Source of the DNA: Sphingomonas populi
Lineage (GTDB): Bacteria; Pseudomonadota; Alphaproteobacteria; Sphingomonadales; Sphingomonadaceae
Direction: 5' to 3'
Length of the DNA: 64,000 nucleotides
Assembly: GCF_004208535.1 (NCBI RefSeq)
Contig: NZ_SGIS01000021.1
Location: 1-64,000, forward strand
Part shown: piece after piece, positions 16,701-23,018 of the stretch
How positions within the stretch are numbered: the stretch's first letter is position 1
Layout of the letters: every line of letters starts with the position of its first letter
Notes under the pieces: model-generated
The model's database searches: none
What the model saw: the letters and a program-made list of their open reading frames with translations, nothing else
Told to the model about the DNA's origin: nothing
Made by a program: the position numbers and the translations under genes

Positions 16701-17186
16701 GGTCGCCAGCGGCTGCTCGCCGCGTTCGAGGCGGTCGACACGCATTTCCGGCGGTTGTTTACGACGCTGTTCAACGGCGGGCAGGCGCATCTCGAACTGG
16801 TCGATTCGGACGATCCGCTCGAAGCGGGGCTCGAGATCATGGCGCAACCGCCGGGCAAGAGACTGCAATCGCTCACCTTGCTGTCGGGTGGCGAGCAGGC
16901 GCTGACCGCCGTCGCGCTGATCTTCGGGCTGTTCCTCACCAACCCCGCGCCGATCTGCGTGCTCGACGAAGTCGATGCGCCGCTCGACGACGCCAATATC
17001 GAACGCTTCTGCGATCTGCTCGACGCGATGAGCCGCGAGACGCTGACGCGCTACCTGATCGTCACGCACAATGCCGTGACGATGAGCCGGATGCACCGGC
17101 TGTTCGGCGTGACGATGATCGAACAGGGCGTGAGCCGGCTCGTCTCGGTCGATCTCGGCGGTGCCGCCGGGCTGCTCGCGGCATGA
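13788..17186 (+). CDS. smc: Chromosome segregation protein SMC
   Basis: SMC is the ATPase of the bacterial condensin complex with ScpA/ScpB. The 1132-residue product starts at GTG (QITRLRLSGFKSF). Features in order are Walker A GPNGCGKSN at 31-39, a long Ala/Arg/Glu-rich coiled coil, a hinge region around residues 500-620, the returning coiled coil, the signature LLSGGEQALTA near 1031 and Walker B ICVLDEVDAPLDDAN near 1060. All ATPase motifs are intact and the length is typical. Composition is extremely alanine-rich, which gives long false reading frames in other phases. Confidence 0.96.
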   Translation: MQITRLRLSGFKSFVDPADLRIEPGLTGIVGPNGCGKSNLLEALRWTMGETSARSLRGAGMEDVIFAGTSTRPARDFAEVAMLTEIDGTETEIVRRIERGAGSAYRIDGRDVRAKDVSLLFADAATGAHSPALVSQGRISAVIAAKPAERRAMLEEAAGIAGLHVRRRDAEARLRATEANLAKLDELISDQDARAAALRRQARQAERYRALSDQIRIAEARVIFARWREAQAASDAAKAEATACEARVATAAEAQRAAAAYSTQATETVAQARAAAQTARDAASEAGHALAGLRADHAAVLRRIKELEDSKTRLAADRAREGALASDAAEAIARLAEDAKTIEARLAAATARLPELDSAVAEAERAGRDAEVALAQALAAQASEIADVRVADAALSAARARLDRAARDLARVTAEAAALADSAPLLAERTRAGEARAQALRHAEAARQALAGADAAERAAIGGRDHAQSQRSAAHAELAALDSEAAALTKATRRDGRDRLLDQVRPDPGYERALAAALGDDLEAGLDPAAERHWAGAGVQPGDPVAPPGTAPLAAHVAAPDALARRLAQIFVAQADDGAPLAVGQRLVTLGGGLRRWDGYVARSGGAAAAERLERLNRLRAIEGLRPELVRAVETADAELRRIDAAIGEARRAAADARRLLDSSEATAREAGRAEDRAATALERLEAQRADLATRAERVRGEHAEASAEVDRTAAARAALPDGSGTRARVAGFSADADAKRTAIATVRAERTGLDRAIGDARERLAAGTAEAKGWRSRAGEAAKRITEMDKRALDLATEAATLADRPAALAAEIAAREAAHAEARAAADTAAQAERAADIALREAEARANAAAEALAEAREARAGAAARAENHEARRVEMNRLSGERFQCPSVLLPERVGFDGDTVRAPAEESAAHDKLSVDRERIGPVNLVAETELAELEASSAGNAAEREELGLAVNRLRGSIGTLNREGRQRLLAAFEAVDTHFRRLFTTLFNGGQAHLELVDSDDPLEAGLEIMAQPPGKRLQSLTLLSGGEQALTAVALIFGLFLTNPAPICVLDEVDAPLDDANIERFCDLLDAMSRETLTRYLIVTHNAVTMSRMHRLFGVTMIEQGVSRLVSVDLGGAAGLLAA

Positions 17187-17256
17187 GCGTTACACGACGT
17201 TAACCGCTTCTGTGCGAGGGCGCGTAACGGTCGTCGCCGCTCACAAGGAAAACGCC

Positions 17257-17664
17257 ATGTCCCGCCTCCCTACACCGTGTTCAGGCGCGGCTATGCCCCG
17301 GGCCGGGGCTTGGGAATGCGATCTCGCCACGCAGCGGCTGGTCTGGAGCGACGGCGTGTATGACCTGTTCGATCTGCCGCGCGGTTCGCCGGTCGATCGC
17401 GCGACGGCAGCGGCGCATTACGATCGCGATTCGCGCGCCGAGATGGAGTGCCTGCGCACCCGGGCGATCCTCGACGGGACCGGCTTCTCGGTCGATGCGC
17501 TGATCTGGTCGGCGGTCGGAGTCGATCGCTGGATTCGGATCACCGCGCGCGTCGAATGCGAGCGCGGCAAGGCCGTGCGCCTATGCGGCAGCAAGCAGGA
17601 CGTCACGCAGGAGCATCTGCTGTGGGGCGGCATGCGGGTCGCCGCCGGCGACGGATCGTGTTGA
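17257..17664 (+). CDS. PAS-fold protein, stand-alone
   Basis: This 135-residue protein has features of a PAS_3-type sensor fold: AWECDLATQRLVWSDGVYDL, FDLPRG, and a C-terminal strand set DRWIRITARVECERGKAVRL followed by CGSKQDVTQE. No output domain is attached. Similar short proteins exist in sphingomonads. A signalling or adaptor role is possible but not shown. AAGGAAA precedes the ATG. It is probably its own unit after smc. Confidence 0.65.
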   Translation: MSRLPTPCSGAAMPRAGAWECDLATQRLVWSDGVYDLFDLPRGSPVDRATAAAHYDRDSRAEMECLRTRAILDGTGFSVDALIWSAVGVDRWIRITARVECERGKAVRLCGSKQDVTQEHLLWGGMRVAAGDGSC

Positions 17665-17733
17665 ATCGCGTCGCGGATTGAACCGTCTCGCCATCCCGAT
17701 GGTTGAGCGTGCCGAAGCGGCAGGAGACACCAT

Positions 17734-18219
17734 ATGGCGACGGCGCAAATCTACAAAGACCTCAAGCGCGATCACGACAAGCAGCGCGACATGCTCAGGC
17801 AACTCGGCGAGCTGACCGGCGCGTCCAAAGAGCGCAAGACCTTGTTCGAGGCGTTCCGCATCGAGTTGCAGGGCCATGCCGCCGCCGAGGAGGAATCGCT
17901 CTACGCGACGATGCTCGGCGACCCCGAACTGCGCGACGACGCGCGCCACTCGGTCGCCGAACACAAGGAAGTCGATGATCTGCTCGGCGAGATGCACGAT
18001 CTCGAATTCGGCTCCGATGCGTGGAGCGAGAAATTCTTCCACATGCGCCGCCGCTACGAGCATCACATCACCGAAGAGGAAGAAGAGATGTTCCCCGCCG
18101 CCGCCGAGGAGCTCTCCGACGCGACCGAAGCGAAGCTCGCCAAGGTCTATGAGGAGCGCAAACCGCTGGAAAGCGCCGAGGCCAAGGCCAACCCGCCGAG
18201 CAGCGACGACCGGGAGTAA
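17734..18219 (+). CDS. Hemerythrin HHE cation-binding domain protein
   Basis: This 161-residue four-helix protein has iron-ligand residues spaced as in HHE domains: His14 (RDHDKQRD), His48 with Glu52 (QGHAAAEEE), His72/His77 (RHSVAEHKEVDDLL) and His110/His111 with the acidic run EEEEE (YEHHITEEEEEMFP). Members bind a di-iron centre and sense or handle oxygen, NO or reactive oxygen. CAGGAG precedes the ATG. It is a single gene with a repeat array and ssrA downstream on the opposite strand. Confidence 0.87.
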   Translation: MATAQIYKDLKRDHDKQRDMLRQLGELTGASKERKTLFEAFRIELQGHAAAEEESLYATMLGDPELRDDARHSVAEHKEVDDLLGEMHDLEFGSDAWSEKFFHMRRRYEHHITEEEEEMFPAAAEELSDATEAKLAKVYEERKPLESAEAKANPPSSDDRE

Positions 18220-18225
18220 TCCGCC

Positions 18226-18283
18226 CCCGTTCGTCCCGAGCGACGAAGCCCCCCGTTCGTCCCGAGCGAAGTCGAGGGACCGG
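18226..18283. repeat. Intergenic palindromic repeat, family A (partly doubled)
   Basis: CCGTTCGTCCCGAGCGA occurs twice in a row, 26 bp apart, the second continuing as AGTCGAGGGACC. This tandem partial duplication suggests recombination between copies. Confidence 0.75.
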
Positions 18284-18353
18284 CCCGGAGCGAAGGGCTC
18301 GGCACGAAAGGGTGGGGGGATTTCGCCGCGAGCGTATTTGAAGGAAGTGGGGA

Positions 18354-18408
18354 GCTTCTGTTGCTCGGTGCCCCCCGTACCGCCGGTGTCCGCTTCTGTT
18401 GCCCGGTG
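18354..18408. repeat. 17-bp direct repeat pair beside ssrA
   Basis: GCTTCTGTTGCTCGGTG (18354-18370) and GCTTCTGTTGCCCGGTG (18392-18408) differ at one base and are 38 bp apart. They lie just past the 3' end of the tmRNA coding piece. They could be attachment-site remnants or part of a processing or termination signal. Confidence 0.5.
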
Positions 18409-18427
18409 CGGCCCGAACCGCGTTTAT

Positions 18428-18692
18428 GCGTCGTAACTTAGGCCGTTAGGCCATCAGTTACGCGGCAATCGCGAGTGCTTCGTTATCGTTAGCACTTGTG
18501 GTTTTGAGCCTTGAACGGGTTACTCAGCCCGGGCAAAAACAGCGCCTTTCAATACACGTCGATCCTAGTTCGACCCCATCAAAGCCCGCCTGAAAGACAG
18601 GCTGTGGTGGAGTCGCCGGGTACTGCCCCCGGGTCCGCTGCATCTATTTCACGCCGCACTTTATCGCCATAGTCACCGGACGAACCGGCCTA
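18428..18692 (-). ncRNA. ssrA: tmRNA, circularly permuted two-piece form
   Basis: On the minus strand the acceptor piece comes first. A T-arm CCGGG/CCCGG with a 7-base loop leads to CGACTCCACCA (CCA at 18605-18607). After a 27-base intervening loop the coding piece begins GGGGTCG at 18577, which pairs over 7 bp with CGACTCC to rebuild the acceptor stem. The sequence AACTAGGATCGACGTG matches the conserved tmRNA 5' region. The resume codon GCT opens a tag ANDNEALAIAA followed by TAA and a hairpin (GTAAC/GTTAC outside GGCC/GGCC). Gene order acceptor-intervening-coding is the alphaproteobacterial permuted arrangement. Exact outer ends are estimates. Confidence 0.93.
18458..18493 (-). other. tmRNA proteolysis-tag reading frame
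   Basis: The codons GCT AAC GAT AAC GAA through GCC GCG TAA encode ANDNEALAIAA. The N-terminal ANDN and C-terminal Ala-Ala match alphaproteobacterial tags recognised by ClpXP and its adaptor. Confidence 0.9.
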
Positions 18693-18699
18693 CCCGGTC

Positions 18700-18727
18700 T
18701 ATATAGGCCGCGCGCAAATGAATGCAA
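18700..18727 (-). promoter_or_regulatory. Putative ssrA promoter
   Basis: On the minus strand TTGCAT (18722-18727) and TATATA (18700-18705) are separated by 16 bp. This is a near-consensus housekeeping promoter placed to start transcription just before the tmRNA acceptor piece. It overlaps the 5' region of the divergent Rrf2 gene. Confidence 0.65.
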
Positions 18728-18774
18728 AGGGGCGCCTTTCGCTCGCCACATTATCGGTCCATAGCTTCTATACT

Positions 18775-19206
18775 ATGTTGACGCAGCGTTCCCGATACGC
18801 GCTCCGCGCGATGATCTTCCTAGCCGAAGCCCCCGCCGGTAGCCCGCCCATTCCGATGAACCGCATCGCGACCGAGGCGAACGTGCCGCGCAAGTTCCTC
18901 GAACTGATCCTCGCCGATCTGCGCGAGGCCGGGTTCCTCCACAGCCACCGTGGCAAGATGGGCGGCTATCTGCTCGCGCGCCCGACACACCTGATCTCGC
19001 TCGGCGAGATCATCCGCGTGATCGAGGGGCCGCTTGCCTTGGTGCCCTGCGTCAGCCGCACCGCGTACCGATCCTGCACCGATTGCAAGGACGAAGCGGC
19101 CTGCGCGATTCGCCACGCGATGCTCCGCGTCCGCGACGAAACCGCGCGCATCCTCGACGGCACCAGCCTCGCCGATACGACGGCGAAGGTGCTGGCGGCG
19201 GCGTAA
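18775..19206 (+). CDS. Rrf2-family transcriptional regulator
   Basis: This 143-residue winged-helix regulator starts MLTQRSRYALRAMIFLAEAP and has NRIATEANVPRKFLELILADL as recognition region and the wing HSHRGKMGGYLLARP. Four cysteines in the C-terminal loop (about 92, 101, 104, 110) could ligate an iron-sulfur cluster as in IscR, RirA or NsrR, although the spacing is not the IscR one. Target genes are not evident because no isc/suf operon is nearby. It diverges from ssrA. Confidence 0.87.
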   Translation: MLTQRSRYALRAMIFLAEAPAGSPPIPMNRIATEANVPRKFLELILADLREAGFLHSHRGKMGGYLLARPTHLISLGEIIRVIEGPLALVPCVSRTAYRSCTDCKDEAACAIRHAMLRVRDETARILDGTSLADTTAKVLAAA

Positions 19207-19215
19207 ACTCTCTCA

Positions 19216-19341
19216 CCGTTCGTCCCGAGCGAAGTCGAGGGACAAACCGGGGCGCAGGTGTCTCGACTTCGGTCCCTTGGGCCGAAGTTTATCCTGAGCG
19301 GCTGGCTTGCCAGCCAGTCGAAGGGCTCGACACGAACGGTT
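19216..19341. repeat. Intergenic palindromic repeat, family A (composite)
   Basis: The copy starts ACCGTTCGTCCCGAGCGAAG. It continues through GTCTCGACTTCGGTCC and an internal palindrome around GGCTGGCTTGCCAGCC, and ends TCGACACGAACGGTT. The internal CTGGCTTGCCAG segment recurs in the family C copy near 31120, showing that the families recombine. Confidence 0.75.
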
Positions 19342-19360
19342 TTGAAAGCGATTTGGCGCT

Positions 19361-19876
19361 TCAGCCCAGAATCGAAGCGGCCAGTAACAGCAGCAGCTTC
19401 ACATCCACCGCCAGCCCCTCGGCGCGCTTGGCGGCGATGAACTCGGGCAGCGTCGCCAGCGCGACGCGGTGGACGGTGATGTTCTCGCCCGGCACGCCGC
19501 CGCCGTCGCTCACCCTGGTCAGCCCGGTCGCGCGGACGAGGGTGAAGCTCTCCGACACCATCCCCGGCGACGAGCAGAATTCGCCGATCACCTCGATCTG
19601 CGCCGGGCGGTAGCCGGTCTCCTCCTCAAGCTCGCGCGCGGCTGAGACGGTGACGGCCTCGCCCTCGGTCTCGTCGCCGACGAGACCGGCGGGAAGTTCG
19701 ATGCAGGCGCGCCCGAGCGGCACGCGATATTGCTCGACCAGCAGCACCTCGCCCGCCTCGACCGCGAGGATCACCGCCGCCTGGATGTTGCGGGCGCGGC
19801 CGACATATTCCCACGTCCCCTGCTTGCGGACGGTGATGAACTTGCCCTGCCAGACGGTTTCCACCGACTCACTCAC
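19361..19876 (-). CDS. Nudix hydrolase, ADP-ribose pyrophosphatase-like
   Basis: This 171-residue hydrolase has a complete Nudix box at 67-89 (GDETEGEAVTVSAARELEEE, then TGY) preceded by the upstream strands VILAVEAGEVLLVEQYRVP and IELPAG. This layout is that of ADP-sugar pyrophosphatases (NudF group). The substrate is inferred from family resemblance. A GTG start at 19876 overlaps the stop of the TPM gene (GTGA), so it forms the end of a four-gene run LemA-TPM-TPM-Nudix. Confidence 0.85.
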   Translation of the reverse strand: MSESVETVWQGKFITVRKQGTWEYVGRARNIQAAVILAVEAGEVLLVEQYRVPLGRACIELPAGLVGDETEGEAVTVSAARELEEETGYRPAQIEVIGEFCSSPGMVSESFTLVRATGLTRVSDGGGVPGENITVHRVALATLPEFIAAKRAEGLAVDVKLLLLLAASILG

Positions 19877-20538
19877 AATTCGATCACCCGGTCGGGAAGT
19901 TCGTTCACATCAGTCTCCGTCTTGGGGAAAGTCTCGGCCAGGATCGCGCCGATCGCCGTCACCGCCGCCGCCATGCCGTCGCCCGCGCGACCCTCGCGGA
20001 CCTCGGCGACCAGAGCCGCCATCGCATCGCCCCAGCGTTCGGCCGGAACCGCGCGGTGGATCGCTTCGTCGGCGATAATCTCGGCCATGCGTTCGTGCGT
20101 CGAGAGGTAGAGCAATATGCCGACCTTCGCCTGTGTGCGGTTCTCGGCGCCGACATGGAAATATTGCAAAGCCCGCCGCCGCACCCGCCGCCGCTTGGTC
20201 GCGCGCGGAGTGACCGCGAAACGCAACCGCGACCAGCCGACCAGATAGCGCACGCCAAGGAACACCGCCGTCTGCGCGATCAGCAGAATGAGCAGGACAT
20301 GGCCGAGATCGGCCTCGCCCCACGGATCGAGCCCGATCTCCAGCCAGCGCGTGTCGAGCGCAGCCAGCGCGGTGACGAGCAGCGCCGCCAGCAATCCGAA
20401 CTGGAGCGGCACGTCATGATAGCTGTCCGATTGCTCCGCGACGATCGTGACGATCTCGCCATCGGTGCCGCGTTCGCCTGCGGCGACCGCCGCCGTCACC
20501 CGGTCCCGGTCGGCGGGTGTGAGCGCGAATCGTGCCAT
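19873..20538 (-). CDS. TPM-domain protein
   Basis: The 221-residue product begins [20 protein letters not shown] and contains a TPM (Psb32-like) domain: GEIVTIVAEQSDSYHDVP, two hydrophobic segments (LLAALLVTALAAL; VLLILLIAQTAVFLGV) and KVGILLYLSTHERMAEIIAD. Known relatives are membrane-associated and implicated in protein quality control or acid phosphatase activity. Its start overlaps the preceding gene (TGATG) and its end overlaps the Nudix gene. It lacks a signal peptide, unlike its neighbour. Confidence 0.8.
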   Translation of the reverse strand: MARFALTPADRDRVTAAVAAGERGTDGEIVTIVAEQSDSYHDVPLQFGLLAALLVTALAALDTRWLEIGLDPWGEADLGHVLLILLIAQTAVFLGVRYLVGWSRLRFAVTPRATKRRRVRRRALQYFHVGAENRTQAKVGILLYLSTHERMAEIIADEAIHRAVPAERWGDAMAALVAEVREGRAGDGMAAAVTAIGAILAETFPKTETDVNELPDRVIEL

Positions 20539-21401
20539 CACCAATCCCCCGAGGCGCCACCGCCTCCACCAGACCCACCGCCGCCGCCGCTGAACCCGCC
20601 ATCACCCCAGCCGCCGCTGCTGCCGCCGGAGCTACCGGAATCGCCGCTGCTCCAACCACCGCCCGAAGACTCGCGCCCGATCTCGTTGCCGATACCCCAT
20701 AGGATCACCGGCCACGAACTGCCGCCGCTTCGCCCGACATAGCGGTTGCCGCTCGCGCGCCGGAACCACGAGAGGGCGACGAACAGGATGATGAACCCCC
20801 AGAAGATCAGCCCGAACGGAATGCCGCCGCCGCTGCCCGAGCCCTGACGCTGGTGCGTCTTGTCGAAGTCCTTGATCGCCGCATCGGTCTGCGCCTTGGC
20901 CTCGTCGGGCGAGGCGCGCAGTTGCGCGATCAGCGCGTCGGTGCCCGCTTCCATCGCGCCGGGCACGTCGCCCGCGCGCAGCTTGGGCATCATCTGCTGG
21001 CGGATCGTCACGCCCGAAAAGGCATCGGTCAGAATCGGTTCAAGCCCATAGCCGACTTCGATACGCGGCCCGCGATGCCCGGCCGGCTCGTTGGGCGCGA
21101 TGAACAGGATCGCGCCGTTGTTGACGTCCTTTAGGCCCGGCCCCCAGGTCCGCAGCAGGCCGATGCCATAATCCTCGAGGCTATTGCCTTGCAAATCGGG
21201 GATCGTCGCGACGACGAGCTGACGGTGCGTGTCCTTCTGAAGCGCCTCCAGCTTGGTTTCGAGATCGGCGCGCGTCGCCGCCGGCAGCACGTTCGCCGCA
21301 TCGACGACGAGGCCGGTGAACTTGGGATAGGTTTGCGCGCCCGCCGGCGTGCCGATCAGCAGGCCGGCGAGGAGCAGAAGCAGGAACCGCAGCAGCGGCA
21401 T
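20538..21401 (-). CDS. TPM-domain protein, exported, Gly-rich tail (YgcG-like)
   Basis: This 287-residue protein has a signal peptide ([21 protein letters not shown]), a TPM domain ([55 protein letters not shown]), one membrane helix ([17 protein letters not shown]) and a Gly/Ser-rich tail ending GGGASGDW. The layout is that of YgcG, which is commonly paired with LemA. It starts one base after the LemA stop and overlaps the next TPM gene, so the set is one operon. Confidence 0.85.
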   Translation of the reverse strand: MPLLRFLLLLLAGLLIGTPAGAQTYPKFTGLVVDAANVLPAATRADLETKLEALQKDTHRQLVVATIPDLQGNSLEDYGIGLLRTWGPGLKDVNNGAILFIAPNEPAGHRGPRIEVGYGLEPILTDAFSGVTIRQQMMPKLRAGDVPGAMEAGTDALIAQLRASPDEAKAQTDAAIKDFDKTHQRQGSGSGGGIPFGLIFWGFIILFVALSWFRRASGNRYVGRSGGSSWPVILWGIGNEIGRESSGGGWSSGDSGSSGGSSGGWGDGGFSGGGGGSGGGGGASGDW

Positions 21402-21402
21402 C

Positions 21403-21981
21403 TTAACTACCGAAAACGACCTTCGGCGCGGTCTCCGCGCCCGGCGTTACCGCCTGGAACGGCACCATCGGCTTGGCCCCGTAGAAGATTTTCGCGCCGA
21501 TCGCGTCGGGGAAGGTGCGGATCGTCACATTGTACGACTGGACCGCCGTATTGTAATCGCGCCGCGCGTTGGTGATCCGGTTCTCGGTGCCTTCGAGCTG
21601 GGTCATCAGCGTCGCGTAATTATCCTGCGATTTCAGCTCGGGATACGCCTCCTGCAAGCGCTGCAACGACAGGCCGAGCGCACCCTGAACCTGCGCGAAC
21701 TGCTGGACCTTGGCCGGGTCTTTCAAATCGTCGCCCGATACCTTGACGGTGTTCGCCGCAGCGCGCGCCTGAGTCACTTCGACGAGGATCGCCTTCTCCT
21801 GCGCGCCCGCCGCCTTCACGGTGGCGACGAGATTGGGGATCAAATCCGAGCGGCGCTGATACTGGTTCTGCACCTCGCCCCATTTCGCCTTGGCGTTCTC
21901 CTCGGCGGTCGGCACGCTGTTCAATCCGCAGGCGGACAGCATCGCAGCGGCGGCGAGCGTGAGAATGGCACGAAACGTCAT
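21403..21981 (-). CDS. LemA-family lipoprotein
   Basis: LemA proteins are membrane-anchored helical bundles of unclear function. This 192-residue member has the lipobox LSAC (Cys about 19), then [20 protein letters not shown], the conserved [18 protein letters not shown], an Ala-rich helix and the family C-terminal [20 protein letters not shown]. It is the first gene of the LemA-TPM-TPM-Nudix operon. Confidence 0.9.
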   Translation of the reverse strand: MTFRAILTLAAAAMLSACGLNSVPTAEENAKAKWGEVQNQYQRRSDLIPNLVATVKAAGAQEKAILVEVTQARAAANTVKVSGDDLKDPAKVQQFAQVQGALGLSLQRLQEAYPELKSQDNYATLMTQLEGTENRITNARRDYNTAVQSYNVTIRTFPDAIGAKIFYGAKPMVPFQAVTPGAETAPKVVFGS

Positions 21982-22062
21982 GCGTGTTTTCCTTCGACTT
22001 GGCGCGAGCGTCTTACCCGACTAGCATGGTCGCGCGGAAGTAAAATCGGTTGGAGGTCTCGC

Positions 22063-22503
22063 GTGTTCAAGGAGTTCAAGGCATTCATCGCGCGCGGCAA
22101 CGTGCTCGATCTGGCCGTCGCCGTCATCATCGGCGCGGCGTTCGGCAAGATCGTGTCGTCCCTCACTGACGACATCATCATGCCCGTGATCGGCAAGATC
22201 ACCGGCGGTCTCGATTTTTCGAGCCATTTCGTGGTGATGGGCGCGGTGCCGGCGAACCTCGCCGGATCGACCGATTACGCGGCGTTGAAGAAGGCCGGCG
22301 TCGCGGTGTTCGGCTACGGCGCGTTCATCACCGCGGCGGTCAATTTCATGATCCTCGCCTTCATCATCTTCCTGCTGGTGCGCAGCGTCCACAAACTGAT
22401 GGACAAACCCCAGGAACCCGCCGCCGAAGCCCCGCCCGAACCCGCCGACATCGCGCTGCTGCGCGAGATTCGTGACGAGCTGAAGAAGCGGCCGACGGTG
22501 TGA
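22063..22503 (+). CDS. mscL: Large-conductance mechanosensitive channel MscL
   Basis: MscL opens under membrane tension in hypo-osmotic shock. The 146-residue product starts at GTG with TGGAGG ten bases upstream. Features are the N-terminal [20 protein letters not shown], the first pore helix [20 protein letters not shown], a periplasmic loop, the second helix [20 protein letters not shown], and a C-terminal helix [17 protein letters not shown]. Length and helices are normal. It diverges from the LemA operon. Confidence 0.95.
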   Translation: MFKEFKAFIARGNVLDLAVAVIIGAAFGKIVSSLTDDIIMPVIGKITGGLDFSSHFVVMGAVPANLAGSTDYAALKKAGVAVFGYGAFITAAVNFMILAFIIFLLVRSVHKLMDKPQEPAAEAPPEPADIALLREIRDELKKRPTV

Positions 22504-22534
22504 TGGCTGCCGGGGCTGCCCCGACAGCTAAAAT

Positions 22535-22618
22535 CCGTTCGTCCTGAGCGAAGTCGAAGGATGTGCCCCAAACGCAGCGCTCGGGGCACGCACTTCGACA
22601 GGCTCAGTGCGAACGGGG
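22535..22618. repeat. Intergenic palindromic repeat, family A
   Basis: The copy opens TCCGTTCGTCCTGAGCGAAG, passes through GGATGTGCCCCAAACGCAGC, and closes with the imperfect arm CACTTCGACAGGCTCAGTGC. It lies between convergent mscL and the NDUFS4-like gene. Confidence 0.75.
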
Positions 22619-22704
22619 TAGGGGGCGGTGCGATAAACCGGGCAGGCCCAAGGGTGTATCGGCCTTCCGGCTACACTCGCCACCCCGCAGGAACGAAGTC
22701 GCCG

Positions 22705-22986
22705 TTACCGGAAATTATCCGCATAGGCCTGCAGCTTGAGCGTGCGCGCCGGCGCGGCCAGGACGGTATAGGCCAGCCCCTCGCGTTCGGCATAGGCGAC
22801 CGCAGCCTCCTGCGAGGGGAAGCCGAGGCGAAGCTGCTCCTGCGTGTCGCCCGATCCGGCCCAGCCCGTGAGCGGATCGGCGCGCTTGGCTTCGGCCGGC
22901 GCGAAATCGAGTACCCAGCTCTTGGTGCGGGCGCGGCCCGATTGCATCGCGTTCTTCGGGCTCTGGTAGATTCGGGCGGTGGCCAT
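22705..22986 (-). CDS. NDUFS4-like ETC complex I subunit
   Basis: This 93-residue protein matches the conserved region of the 18-kDa accessory subunit of complex I, found in Alphaproteobacteria and mitochondria: ARIYQSPKNAMQSGRARTKS, WVLDFAP, then GSGDTQEQLRLGFPSQEAAV and AYAEREGLAYTV. It sits on the matrix/cytoplasmic arm of NADH dehydrogenase in mitochondria. No other nuo genes are here. It lies 32 bp downstream of hrpB on the same strand. Confidence 0.9.
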   Translation of the reverse strand: MATARIYQSPKNAMQSGRARTKSWVLDFAPAEAKRADPLTGWAGSGDTQEQLRLGFPSQEAAVAYAEREGLAYTVLAAPARTLKLQAYADNFR

Positions 22987-23018
22987 AACGTCAAAGATTC
23001 CCTCTTTACCCTTTCCCC

